The notes: generated from the letters alone by a model not told the origin. DNA of 51,049 nucleotides from UBA1724 sp963632245 (GCA_963632245.1 CAVGTF010000003.1:1-51049); one strand, 5' to 3'. Counted from the first letter of the stretch, positions 32,426-41,487 are shown. Numbers and translations: made by a program.

Positions 32426-33434
32426 TTTCCAGGTTTTTGAGCCTGGAATCTACGACTTCCTCTTCCAGAGGATTGGGGAGTGGCAGAATGGGTATGGTGG
32501 TCTTTTCCGTCGGGATGGGGATCTCTGGATCGGTGAAGATCAAGACGGTATGCGGGGACTTTTCGGCGCCCTCGAGGAGTCTCTGGAGTTCCTCTTCGCT
32601 GGGAGCATAGAGCGCCAGGCAGATATCGGTCTCTGGGGGCATGTCGGAGGCGGCCGCCAGGAGTTGCGGGCTATTCTCCCCATCGCCCAGGAGAATCAGC
32701 GGGAGATCGTGGACTTTTGGGGATTTCTCCCGCAATTGTCGGCAAAAGGCAACTATCTGGCTCTCCCAATCCTCTCCCAGCGAGAGGCGGTTCTGCCGTG
32801 CATGACGTGCCTCCACGCACAGCGCGCAGAGAAAGAGTGCCAGGAGTGTCCCTGCCAGGGGGAGGCCGTGGATGTTGGCGAGGCTCAGCAGGTCATTGAG
32901 AGAATAGTAGTAGTGTGCGTTGAGGGAGAGAGGTTGATACCAGGCGTCATAGAGATACCCTACCTCCTCCGCAGGCGCACCCGTCAGGGGCGTCTCGGCA
33001 ATGACGGCGCAGGTGCCCTCCCAAAGTCGGAGACGGTTATAGATCGAGCCCTCGCCAAAATCCCCCGCGCTGGCCACACGCGTTGCTGTGCCCGGCAGGA
33101 CCACCAGCATCAGGCAAAAGAGCGCCAGCCAAAACAACGGACGCAACCGACGCAATACCCCCGACAACACCACCAACGACACCGCCAACGCCAGGTAACT
33201 CCCCCGGGAATAGGTCAGCGATACCCCAAGAAGCGAAACCGCCAGCCCGCACCGCACACCCCACAGCGCCACACGACGACGCCCTTGCACACCGCCGTCA
33301 GTCGCATCACGACGACTCAGCCAACATTCCGCTACGCAGAGCACCACCACAATCCACGATAGAAAAAGACCGCAGATATTTGGTGTCTGAAACCATAGCC
33401 GCAATCTATGATGGCCAAGAAAGGTGTACTGCAT
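32418..33434 (-). CDS. O-antigen ligase/polymerase-like protein, short N-terminus
   Basis: 338 aa. It starts almost directly with the FQTPNICGLF segment, which resembles the mid-protein F-x-NPN motif of the WaaL/Wzy family. It has four to five membrane segments, SRGSYLALAVSL, and a loop NRLRLWEGTCAVIAETPLTG. A last membrane segment (about 205-225) follows. Typical members carry five or more extra N-terminal helices that are missing here, so the gene may be 5'-truncated or specialised. The C-terminal 105 residues form an unusual soluble domain I cannot identify. No Shine-Dalgarno sequence precedes the ATG. It would act on LPS or polysaccharide in the inner membrane. Confidence 0.6.
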   Translation of the reverse strand: MQYTFLGHHRLRLWFQTPNICGLFLSWIVVVLCVAECWLSRRDATDGGVQGRRRVALWGVRCGLAVSLLGVSLTYSRGSYLALAVSLVVLSGVLRRLRPLFWLALFCLMLVVLPGTATRVASAGDFGEGSIYNRLRLWEGTCAVIAETPLTGAPAEEVGYLYDAWYQPLSLNAHYYYSLNDLLSLANIHGLPLAGTLLALFLCALCVEARHARQNRLSLGEDWESQIVAFCRQLREKSPKVHDLPLILLGDGENSPQLLAAASDMPPETDICLALYAPSEEELQRLLEGAEKSPHTVLIFTDPEIPIPTEKTTIPILPLPNPLEEEVVDSRLKNLERE

Positions 33435-33490
33435 TTCGCAAGTGGAAGAGCCCGCTACCCCGTGGCGCGCCGCCAGTGGCCCCTAACACC

Positions 33491-34558
33491 TCACTTCCCA
33501 TTCTCCATATCCGCGCTGTCACGCCTGCGCCGCAAGAATAAAGCGGTAGCGAGGAACAGGATTCCCAATGCGCCAAGCGGGACATAGAGGACCAGATTCC
33601 CATGAGTGGCATACATCCGCCGGAACCACGCCTCTAACGCCGACGGACGATGGTACGTACGGTCGTTGATATTTCGAACTTCTCTATATTTCGGATCTCC
33701 GAAATGCTTATACATAAATTGTTCATTAAGTAATAGGCATTCTCGCTTGACCTCCCCAGAAGGTGCGAAATCCCTTTCGGAAATTTTTGGATTCAGAACC
33801 AGGTGTCGCATTGTCCGACCATAGATCTTTTGTTTTCGATGGTTAAAATGAAATCGGGAAGTCACGATTCCATTGGTAGGGTCGATCGTAAAGATCCTAT
33901 GCATAGGGCGTTTGGCGTAATATCGTGATCCTAGATCCGTGACTTCCTCTTTTTTGCCGCCCAACAAAAGCTGAAGGTTGCCGCCACGAAGCTTTTTTGT
34001 GTCCTCAGCGGTATCCATTCGAATACGGATTTGCTGTCTGCCGCCATAGCTCATCGTCTGTTGGGAAAAGACCGCGATGCTCTTTTCATAATCGTCCAAA
34101 TCGCTGGAAATATGGTCGAAGTAGTACAGCGGAAAGATCTCCATGATCTTCGCCCATTCGCCCTTGGCATAGGCAAAGCTCCCCTCACGATTCTGCGTGA
34201 GAATTAGCACTGCCTGTCCCTGTGCATCCCGCAATTCCATCTTCCGACAGACAAAACCGTCCTTTAGCACAAGTCGCCAGAAGGTGCCTTCTTTGGCCTC
34301 CGCCAGATGCACCAGTATCTCATCATCCACGTCACAGCAGTAGGACGCAGTCCGAGAGCACTCCATAGCCTTTTGCAATACCTCCCGCGCGCTGGGGTCG
34401 TCTGCCTGCGTAATGGTTTCCTCCACTGCAACGTCAGGCTGTGCTATATCCTCCGCTGGCGTGGTTTCTTGTGCTTGGACGGCATTCACAAACAACAAAG
34501 CCGCTACAAAATAGAAAAGCCTTCCAAAAAGCCCCGCAAGTTGATTTTTCTTATGCAT
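33491..34558 (-). CDS. Secreted/anchored protein of unknown function, AT-rich
   Basis: 355 aa with a signal peptide (about 8-29, LFGRLFYFVAALLFVNAVQA), an exported body and a C-terminal membrane segment (about 325-343) followed by RRRR, a topology with the body outside the cytoplasm. The body has alternating beta strands with FWRLVLKDGFVCRKMELRD and YAKRPMHRIFTIDPT. This is reminiscent of LolA/RseB-like lipid-binding folds, but I cannot assign it. Base composition is clearly more AT-rich than most of the window, a sign of different ancestry. It lies between the short ligase-like gene and the G-tract gene, all on the minus strand. Confidence 0.65.
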   Translation of the reverse strand: MHKKNQLAGLFGRLFYFVAALLFVNAVQAQETTPAEDIAQPDVAVEETITQADDPSAREVLQKAMECSRTASYCCDVDDEILVHLAEAKEGTFWRLVLKDGFVCRKMELRDAQGQAVLILTQNREGSFAYAKGEWAKIMEIFPLYYFDHISSDLDDYEKSIAVFSQQTMSYGGRQQIRIRMDTAEDTKKLRGGNLQLLLGGKKEEVTDLGSRYYAKRPMHRIFTIDPTNGIVTSRFHFNHRKQKIYGRTMRHLVLNPKISERDFAPSGEVKRECLLLNEQFMYKHFGDPKYREVRNINDRTYHRPSALEAWFRRMYATHGNLVLYVPLGALGILFLATALFLRRRRDSADMENGK

Positions 34559-34580
34559 TCTTCTTCTCCTATATTTTTAT

Positions 34581-35068
34581 CTAATACCATGTTGTGAAAG
34601 CGACATACCAATTTTTCCCGTATGAAACGGGCTGGTACTCTCCTCCGTCATAGTGCGCAACCGTTTCCGTAAATTTCACCAAATTTTCTGCAATATTTAT
34701 GCGGTATGTGTTCTCTGCAGTTTTCAAAAAAGAATACTGAAGTAGCCGTTCCTCTTTTCCATCCGGACGAACTAATCGAATGCAGTGTTGTTCTGGCAAT
34801 GCTTGACTCTGAGGATTTACAGGCGCATAATCCGATTCATTCTGGAGTTCCGATAATGGTGTAACAAGTACCTCCTCTGTGGAAATACAGTCATTTTTCT
34901 CTAAATAATAACATACAAGCATCAAACTCGGCGGACGCTGTTGTGGTGCGTACTCATGCTCCTCTAGAGCTCCCTTCCTAAGTGCCAAGAATACCCCCCC
35001 CCACATGCCAGAAGCGCTACTCCAAAAATTCCAAACAGTACGATCTTTTTTCTCCCACGTAAGGTCAT
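34581..35068 (-). pseudogene. Membrane-anchored protein interrupted at a G9 tract (possible phase-variable gene)
   Basis: The ATG at 35068 (AAAAGGAC just upstream) opens MTLRGRKKIVLFGIFGVA, a good membrane/lipoprotein signal reaching LLAC. On the minus strand a run of nine G (34994-35002) follows, and the frame then ends at a TAG. One extra G would join it to a 141-codon frame that continues to 34581 (VFLALRKGALEEHEYAPQQ and on), giving about 162 aa. As written the gene is off or must start inside the G tract. The body is AT-rich and matches nothing I know. This could be phase variation, decay, or a homopolymer sequencing error. Confidence 0.6.
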
Positions 35069-35186
35069 CTGAAGTCCTTTTTTAGAAGTTAGTTATTTCC
35101 CCATCGAATGCTTTGCTCCTAGTCTAATCTTGTCCCCCCTCTTACAAAGGCGGAGATACTATAGCAGAAAAAGAAGGAAGGAGGAT

Positions 35187-35378
35187 GGAGTCAGATAAAT
35201 TCAAAAAAAAGAAGGAAGGAGGGGGGCGGAAGGAGGAAGTGTGGTCGCTTCGCGGAAATTCCGTCGTAGGGGCGGCGGTGCCGGTGACGCTGCGCAAGTG
35301 TCGTGGAGGAGCGCCGCAGGCGCCGAATAAATCTCCTCCCTACCACCTCTCCTCTACTATCTGTCTACTACCTGCGGT
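35187..35378 (+). repeat. Dispersed intergenic repeat, copy A
   Basis: Same order and strand as copy B: GGAGTCAGATAAA (35187-35199); a purine tract (35205-35238); the block starting AAGTGTGGTCGCTTCGCGGA (from about 35238); a variable middle; the hairpin core GCGCCGCAGGCGC (35311-35323); AATAAATCT; and a pyrimidine tract (CTCCTCCCTACCACCTCTCC and on). It is shorter than copy B in the middle. Confidence 0.65.
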
Positions 35379-35403
35379 GCCGCTTGTGCGGCGGCGCACC
35401 CGC

Positions 35404-35419
35404 TGGCACGAAATCTGCT
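35404..35419 (+). promoter_or_regulatory. Sigma-54-like promoter upstream of clpC
   Basis: TGGCACGAAATCTGCT has a perfect -24 half (TGGCACG) and a correctly spaced TGC at -12, with one mismatch (C for T). A TATAAT begins at 35419, so the site is ambiguous. No TTACA palindrome is seen upstream. Confidence 0.4.
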
Positions 35420-35619
35420 ATAATTTTGATGGTCCGCGTGGTATCCGGCGTTTCTCTTAGGAGTATATTAAGCGGACTTTCTCCCCTAGTGGGGTGTTGG
35501 CGTGTGCTTTCTTTGTACGCGTCTGCGCCCGCGCGAGGTGTTGAGGAACGCTGGTTTCCCGGAGTCGCGCTGTTTGTTTTCGCGTGGTCTCCCCGCAACA
35601 AGAAACATTGGAAGACTAT

Positions 35620-38388
35620 ATGCCTGACGAATCCCTAAATCAGTCCAGTCTGACCCCGCGTGCGAAGCAGGTCGTTGACCTGTCGGCGAGGTTAGCCCGG
35701 ACTTATGGCCAGAACTATGTGGGGGTGGAGCATTTGCTCCTTGCGATCCTGAAATCCCCCAACGCCTCCACCTTCGCCCAGTCCTTTCTGAAATCCCTGG
35801 GTGTGGATGCCGAGGCCGTGTGTGCGGAGTTGCTCCTGGAACTGAAGAAGCCGGAGAGTGCCTCTGCGTCCTCTTCCCCCAGCAACAAGCTGGAGTTGTC
35901 GCTTCGCGCCCGTAGGGTGCTTCAGATTGCTGTAGCGGAGGCTGTGAGCCTGGGCTTCCACTTCATCGCCATCGAGGAGATCCTCCTGGCGATCCTGAAA
36001 GAAGGCGGCAGTCCCTCCGCGAAGATCCTGGGGACTCACGGGGTGACCTACGATGCCTTGCGCAAGTGGGTCTACAAGAGCCTGGATCCCCGCTATGTCC
36101 CGGAGGACACTGCCGACGATGTGGAGAAGGGCCCCGATGACACGCGGAACGACTCCGGCGACAATCAGCCGCCCCAGCGTCGCAAGCGCAGCATGGATCG
36201 TGAGGACGCCTCCGTGGAGGAGGGCGCGCGTCCTGGCGGTGGCCGTGGACAGCAGGGCCGCATGAATGCGCTGAAGACCTACGGCCGGGATTTGACCGAG
36301 CTGGCTCGCCAGGGCAAGCTCGACCCCGTGGTGGGCCGTTCCCAGGAGATCCAGCGTGTGATCCAGATTCTCTCTCGCCGCACCAAGAACAACCCGGTGC
36401 TCATTGGCGAGGCCGGTGTGGGCAAGACCGCCATTGTGGAGGGCCTGGCGCAGGCCATTGTGGAGGGTCGCGTCCCCGAGAACCTCTCCAACGACGTGGT
36501 GATTGCCTTGGACTTGACCCTGCTGGTGGCCGGCTCCAAATACCGCGGGCAGTTCGAGGAGCGTTTGAAGTCGGTGTTGAAGGAGACCCAGGATGCGGGC
36601 AATGTGATTCTCTTCCTGGACGAAATCCACACCATGGTGGGCGCCGGCGCTGGCGAGGGCACCATGGATGCCGCCAACATCATGAAGCCCGCGCTCTCCC
36701 GTGGTGAAATCCAGGCCATTGGCGCCACCACCATGAACGAATACCGGAAGAGCATCGAGAAGGACGCCGCATTGGAGCGGCGTTTTCAGTCGGTGCTGGT
36801 GAATCCGCCCACTGCGGAGGACACGGTGAAGATTCTGGAGGGGTTGAAGCCGAAATACGAAGAGTATCACGGCGTGGTTTACCCCGAGGAGTCCATCCGC
36901 CTGGCAGTCCGCCTCGCCGACCGATACATCCCCGCCCGTTTCTTCCCCGACAAGGCGATCGATGTGCTGGACGAGGCCGGCGCACGCTCCCGGATTCATC
37001 CCGAACGCCACCGCCCTGATACCACCGCCATTGACAAGGAACTGGAGGAGCTTCGCACCAAGAAGCTGGATGCCGTCATGTGCGAGGACTTCGTGCAGGC
37101 CGGCGAATTCCGCCAACGTGAGAAGGGTTTGCAGACGAAGCGCGAGGAGCTGTTGAACCAGTGGAAATCCGAGAAGGTGCAGGATCGCAAGGTGATTACG
37201 GGGGATGACATCCGCGCCGTGGTGGCCTCCATGACGGGCATTCCGCTCACCCGCATGGCCGAGGAGGAGGTCCGCCGCATCTTGAAAATGGAGGAGGAGC
37301 TCCAGAAGACCATCATTGGACAGGATCAGGCCATTCAGACCGTCTGCCGCGCGCTGCGGCGCTCCCGCGCAGACCTCAAGGATCCCCGCAGGCCCATCGG
37401 AACCTTCCTCTTCCTGGGACCCACCGGCGTGGGCAAGACCTACCTGGCCAAGAAGCTTGCCGAGGCAATGTTCGGGGATCCCGATGCCCTCATCCGCATC
37501 GACATGTCCGAATACATGGACAAATACAACGTCTCCCGCCTGGTTGGCGCGCCTCCCGGATATGTGGGCTACGAAGAAGGCGGACAGCTCACCGAGAAGA
37601 TCCGCCGGCGTCCCTACAGCGTGGTCCTGCTGGACGAGCTGGAGAAGGCGCATCCCGATGTGAGCAATATCCTCCTCCAGATCTTTGAAGAGGGTCAGCT
37701 CACCGACGGACTGGGGCGCACCGTCTCCTTCCGCAATGCCATCATCGTCATGACCTCCAATGCCGGCGCACAGCGCTTCTCCCGGCCCTCCAGCCTGGGA
37801 TTCTCCGCAGGCGACCCCGCCCAGGAAGAGAGTGGCATGCGGGATCGCATCCTGGAAATCGCCAAAAAGACCTTCCGACCCGAATTCTTGAATCGTCTGG
37901 ACGACATTGTGGTCTTCCGGGCGCTGCAGCGTGAGGACATCCGGAAGGTCATCGATCTGGAGGTGGGCACCATCGCGAAACGCCTGGCCGCCAAGGGGCA
38001 CGAGCTGACTCTCACCCCCGCCGCAAAGGACTACCTGTTGGAGAAGGCGTTCAGCACCGATTTCGGTGCCCGAGAAGTCCGCCGCGTCATCGAACAGCGT
38101 GTGGAAGACCCCCTGGCGGACGAGTTGCTCCTTCGCCAGGAAGGCGCCGAATTCTCTGGAATCCAGGTGGATCGTCTGCCGGGCGAGGACAAGTTCTCCT
38201 TCGAATTCCTCCCCGTTCCTGCAGCCGCGCCCGCGCCCGTCGAGAATGCGGCGCCCGTGTTGGTGGCGGAGCCCGTTGCGGAGGTCTCGGAGGGCGGCGT
38301 GCCGAAGATCGCCTCCCGTGACGAGGGCGCACCGCCCAAGAAGACCCGCCGGGGTTCCCGCCCGAAGCAGCCCCCCGCGAACGAGTAG
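35620..38388 (+). CDS. clpC: ATP-dependent Clp protease ATP-binding subunit ClpC
   Basis: The 922-aa HSP100 unfoldase feeds proteins to ClpP. It has an N-terminal double Clp-N repeat (about 8-150), an AAA-1 domain with Walker A GEAGVGKT (263-270), a middle domain with a UVR-type segment (about 487-520, CEDFVQAGEFRQREK) and an AAA-2 domain with GPTGVGKT (600-607). The UVR segment supports ClpC over ClpA. The C-terminal 70 residues are an Ala/Pro-rich then basic tail (KKTRRGSRPK), longer than usual. The ATG at 35620 has TTGGAAG upstream; an in-frame GTG at 35584 is an alternative. clpP is not adjacent. Confidence 0.95.
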   Translation: MPDESLNQSSLTPRAKQVVDLSARLARTYGQNYVGVEHLLLAILKSPNASTFAQSFLKSLGVDAEAVCAELLLELKKPESASASSSPSNKLELSLRARRVLQIAVAEAVSLGFHFIAIEEILLAILKEGGSPSAKILGTHGVTYDALRKWVYKSLDPRYVPEDTADDVEKGPDDTRNDSGDNQPPQRRKRSMDREDASVEEGARPGGGRGQQGRMNALKTYGRDLTELARQGKLDPVVGRSQEIQRVIQILSRRTKNNPVLIGEAGVGKTAIVEGLAQAIVEGRVPENLSNDVVIALDLTLLVAGSKYRGQFEERLKSVLKETQDAGNVILFLDEIHTMVGAGAGEGTMDAANIMKPALSRGEIQAIGATTMNEYRKSIEKDAALERRFQSVLVNPPTAEDTVKILEGLKPKYEEYHGVVYPEESIRLAVRLADRYIPARFFPDKAIDVLDEAGARSRIHPERHRPDTTAIDKELEELRTKKLDAVMCEDFVQAGEFRQREKGLQTKREELLNQWKSEKVQDRKVITGDDIRAVVASMTGIPLTRMAEEEVRRILKMEEELQKTIIGQDQAIQTVCRALRRSRADLKDPRRPIGTFLFLGPTGVGKTYLAKKLAEAMFGDPDALIRIDMSEYMDKYNVSRLVGAPPGYVGYEEGGQLTEKIRRRPYSVVLLDELEKAHPDVSNILLQIFEEGQLTDGLGRTVSFRNAIIVMTSNAGAQRFSRPSSLGFSAGDPAQEESGMRDRILEIAKKTFRPEFLNRLDDIVVFRALQREDIRKVIDLEVGTIAKRLAAKGHELTLTPAAKDYLLEKAFSTDFGAREVRRVIEQRVEDPLADELLLRQEGAEFSGIQVDRLPGEDKFSFEFLPVPAAAPAPVENAAPVLVAEPVAEVSEGGVPKIASRDEGAPPKKTRRGSRPKQPPANE

Positions 38389-38410
38389 CTCCGTGAAGAA
38401 ATAACATCCT

Positions 38411-39169
38411 ATGCCCTTCCAGCTGCTTCTTCGACACTCGGACGCGGGAGATCTCTCCGCCCTCTTTGCAAGGGGACGGAGCTTCTCTTTCCCCGAAATG
38501 CCCTTCCGGCTCTCCGAGAAGGATGGTCTCCCCGTGGGGGAGCTCTCTTTCCGGGAGGAGTCGGGCGTGGTGCGCGTGAAGAATTGCGGCGAGTCCCCTG
38601 TACTCCTGGGGGAGTCCCCCTTGGCTCCCGGAGAGGAGGGCGTCCTTCGGCAGGGCGGCGCCATCCGCTGGTCCTCCGATGACCGCGAGCTGCTCTTCTA
38701 TCGCCTCCATGGACGCCCCGGCGCCTCTGCCATGGCGAACGCCATAGGCTACCTGGCGATTTTGGGCGTGGTGCTGGCCTTCGTGGTGGAGATCGGTGTT
38801 TGCGTGGGACTCTCGCGGTTGCTTATGAAGACCGACGCCGTCCAGAACCAAGTGGAGGCGCAGGCGCTCACCAACCGTGTGGACGTGGTCCGCAAGCGCC
38901 TGAAGAGCAAGGAGATCACCTCCTTGCTGTCGAAGGACACCCTCTCCGAGACCTATCTGGAGGCCCTCCGACAGGAGATGGAACAGCGCGTGGTCTACTT
39001 GCGCCGCTACGGCGAGGTGCTCACTCCCCAGGAGCGACAGGCGCAGATGGCGAATCTGGAGCGCCTGGAGGCCTTCCTGGATTCCCTGGAAGCCGGCGGC
39101 GGATTCTCCGCCGAGGCACCCGAAATCCTCATAGACGGACCCGTGGACTCCATTCTGGAGAATCCCTAA
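38411..39169 (+). CDS. Membrane protein with FHA-like N-terminus
   Basis: 252 aa. Residues about 20-100 are beta-rich, with RVKNCGESPVLLGESPLAPG and a late LRQGGAIRW, the strand pattern of an FHA domain, although the usual phosphothreonine-binding residues are not obvious. One membrane segment follows (about 110-136), then a charged coiled-coil region (about 140-235). It starts 22 bases after clpC, so co-transcription is likely; the link to ClpC is positional only. Function unknown. Confidence 0.6.
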   Translation: MPFQLLLRHSDAGDLSALFARGRSFSFPEMPFRLSEKDGLPVGELSFREESGVVRVKNCGESPVLLGESPLAPGEEGVLRQGGAIRWSSDDRELLFYRLHGRPGASAMANAIGYLAILGVVLAFVVEIGVCVGLSRLLMKTDAVQNQVEAQALTNRVDVVRKRLKSKEITSLLSKDTLSETYLEALRQEMEQRVVYLRRYGEVLTPQERQAQMANLERLEAFLDSLEAGGGFSAEAPEILIDGPVDSILENP

Positions 39170-39238
39170 TTCACCCTTTCGCGCGAGGCAAGACGCCCCG
39201 CATGCCTTTCTTTTCTCTCAAAACGCATAGAGAGCACC

Positions 39239-40255
39239 ATGACTCAGAAGCAGACACTCCTTGATATCCTGAAGCGCTTTTCCCGCTGCCGCGTGGGCGT
39301 AGTGGGCGACTTGATGCTGGACCGCTACCTGTGGGGACAGGCCACCCGTATCTCCCAGGAGGCGCCCGTTCCCGTGGTGCTGATTTCCCGCGAGAGCCAG
39401 GTGCTGGGCGGCGCAGCCAATGTGGCGGAGAATGTCCTCTCCCTGGGCGGAAAGGTCTCCGTCTACGGAACCGTCTCTGATGACGTGGATGGCGGGAAGG
39501 TGCTGGCGCTTTTGAAGGAGTCCGGCGCCCAGACGGACGGCGTCCAGGTGATTCCCGGCGGTCACACCACGGTCAAGACCCGCGTGTTGGCTGACAATCA
39601 GCAGGTGGTCCGCGTGGACCGCGAGGTCCCCCAGGAGGTCTCCGCCGAGGTGCGCAAGGGCATTCTGGCGGCTCTGGAGCGGGATCTGTCTGCCGGCGTG
39701 CTGGATGCGCTGGTCATGGAAGACTACGCGAAGGGCGTCTTTACCCGGGAGTTCATGTCCGAGGTGGCGCAGCTGGCCGCAAAACACCGCGTGCTCTCCA
39801 CATTGGATCCCCATCCCTCCCATCCCTTCAATGTCTCCGGACTCACTCTCATGACCCCCAATCGCCTGGAGGCATTCTCTCTGGCGGAGGTCCCCTTCGT
39901 TCCCGGCATCGGCGATCCGTTGCACGACAAGCCGCTGGCGCGGGTAGGCAAGATCCTCCTGAAGCGCTGGGAGGCGGAGATGCTCCTGATCACCCTGGGT
40001 GCCGAGGGCATGGCGCTCTTCCGGAAGGACGAAGCGGAGCCCCTGGTGATTCCCACCCAGGCACGACAGGTCTACGATGTCTCTGGCGCTGGCGATACCG
40101 TCATGGCCACCATGACCCTGGCAATCTGCGCTGGCGCACCTCATGCGCTGGCCGCCACGATGGCGAATTCCGCGGCCGGTGTGGTGGTGGGCTATGTGGG
40201 CACCCGCGCCATTCAGGCGAAGGAGTTGGAGCAGGTCCTTCGGGAACAGCGCTAG
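39239..40255 (+). CDS. rfaE1: D-glycero-beta-D-manno-heptose-7-phosphate kinase
   Basis: The 338-aa PfkB-family kinase makes heptose-1,7-bisphosphate for the LPS inner core. It shows the RfaE start VGVVGDLMLDRYLWG, the substrate loop SQVLGGAANVAENV, TPNRLEA, and the catalytic GAGDT with D286. The C-terminal adenylyltransferase of the fused HldE is absent, so this is the kinase-only form. It predicts a heptose-containing LPS, hence a Gram-negative envelope. rlmI follows after 18 bases. Confidence 0.92.
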   Translation: MTQKQTLLDILKRFSRCRVGVVGDLMLDRYLWGQATRISQEAPVPVVLISRESQVLGGAANVAENVLSLGGKVSVYGTVSDDVDGGKVLALLKESGAQTDGVQVIPGGHTTVKTRVLADNQQVVRVDREVPQEVSAEVRKGILAALERDLSAGVLDALVMEDYAKGVFTREFMSEVAQLAAKHRVLSTLDPHPSHPFNVSGLTLMTPNRLEAFSLAEVPFVPGIGDPLHDKPLARVGKILLKRWEAEMLLITLGAEGMALFRKDEAEPLVIPTQARQVYDVSGAGDTVMATMTLAICAGAPHALAATMANSAAGVVVGYVGTRAIQAKELEQVLREQR

Positions 40256-40273
40256 TCTTTGGGGGCAGGATAT

Positions 40274-41467
40274 ATGGAAGCGAAGAAGCTCTTTTTAGCC
40301 CCGAAGCGCGAGGCCTCCCTGGCGCGCCGTCATCCCTGGCTCTTCTCGGGTGCCGTCGCGCGTGTGGAGGGCGATCCCGCCTCCGGCGAGACGGTCGCCG
40401 TCTGCGACGCAAAGGGCGCGATGCTGGCCTGGGCTGCGTATTCCCCGAACTCCCAGATCCGCGCACGCGTCTGGACCTTCGATACCCGCGAAACCGTCGA
40501 TACCGAATTCTTCCGCCAGCGGATTCAGAAGGCCTACGAATATCGTAAGGGACTGGGCTTCCGGGAAGAGGACGCCTTCCGCGTGATTCATGGCGAGGCC
40601 GACGGATTGCCCGCCCTAGTGGTGGACAAATACGGGCCATTCCTCTCTTGCGAATTCCTGGGCGCAGGCCCCGAGGCCTGGAAGAGCACCCTGGTCGGGC
40701 TCCTCGCCGAACTGCCCGGCATTCGCGGAATCTACGAGCGCTCCCAGGCGGATGCCCGAGTCCGGGAGGGCCTCCCGCCTGTGGAGGGACTCCTCTGGGG
40801 CGAAGAGCCCCCCGCCGATTTCACCATTCGCGAGAATGGCGTGGTCTTCCGCATGGATATGCCCGGTGGCCACAAGACTGGCTTCTATTTGGATCAGCGG
40901 GAGAATCGCCTGGCCATTGATGCTGTGGCGAAGGGCGCGAAGGTGCTGGATTGCTGCTGCTACAGCGGCGCCTTTGGCATTCGTGCAGCCCTGGCAGGCG
41001 CCAGGGAAGTCACCTTCTTGGATGACGCCGCCGCCGCTCTGGAGCTGGCGAAGGCCAACTGCGCGCTGAATGGTCTGGGGGATGATCCGCGGCTCACCTT
41101 CCAGCACGCCGATATGTTCACGTGGCTGCGGAAGTGCCGCGATCGCCGGGAGTCCTTCGATGTCATCGTCCTGGATCCCCCGAAGTTCGCGGCCACCAAG
41201 GGGCAGCTCCAGCGCGCCGCCCGCGGCTACAAGGACGTGAATCTGCTGGGGTGCAAGCTCCTGAATCCCGGCGGCACCCTCCTGACTTACTCTTGCAGCG
41301 CCGCCATGACTCCCGAGTTCTTCCGGACGATCCTGGGCGAGGCCCTGGTGGATGCCGGACGACAGGCGCGGGTGGTGCGGACCTTTGCACAGGCACCCGA
41401 CCACCCCCTCTCTCTTACCTTCCCCGAGGGATATTATCTGACGGGACTGGAGCTGAAACTCGACTAG
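40274..41467 (+). CDS. rlmI: 23S rRNA (cytosine) methyltransferase, RlmI-like
   Basis: The 397-aa product matches the length of E. coli RlmI (396). It has an N-terminal PUA-like RNA-binding domain (about 1-75, RHPWLFSGAVARVEGD) and a class I SAM methyltransferase with motif I KVLDCCCYSGAFGI (about 225) and the catalytic VLDPPKFA (about 298-305). Near the C-terminus is LTYSCSAAM, containing the Cys typical of this m5C family. ATG at 40274; an in-frame TTG lies 5 codons upstream. The exact target base is inferred from the family. Confidence 0.88.
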   Translation: MEAKKLFLAPKREASLARRHPWLFSGAVARVEGDPASGETVAVCDAKGAMLAWAAYSPNSQIRARVWTFDTRETVDTEFFRQRIQKAYEYRKGLGFREEDAFRVIHGEADGLPALVVDKYGPFLSCEFLGAGPEAWKSTLVGLLAELPGIRGIYERSQADARVREGLPPVEGLLWGEEPPADFTIRENGVVFRMDMPGGHKTGFYLDQRENRLAIDAVAKGAKVLDCCCYSGAFGIRAALAGAREVTFLDDAAAALELAKANCALNGLGDDPRLTFQHADMFTWLRKCRDRRESFDVIVLDPPKFAATKGQLQRAARGYKDVNLLGCKLLNPGGTLLTYSCSAAMTPEFFRTILGEALVDAGRQARVVRTFAQAPDHPLSLTFPEGYYLTGLELKLD

Positions 41468-41487
41468 CCTTTTGATTGCGCCTTCGA

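Larger units (their letters stand above)
35069..35619. other. Long intergenic region upstream of clpC
   Basis: 551 bases holding repeat copy A (35187-35378), a sigma-54-like promoter (35404-35419) overlapping a TATAAT, and a leader of about 190 bases. In the leader, GTCCGC (near 35432) and GCGGAC (near 35475) can pair. No further gene was seen. Confidence 0.5.

Noticed and set aside
35692..38664. 990-codon minus-strand open frame opposite clpC
   Set aside because: Antisense to a complete ClpC with all nucleotide-binding motifs; no protein-like features of its own.
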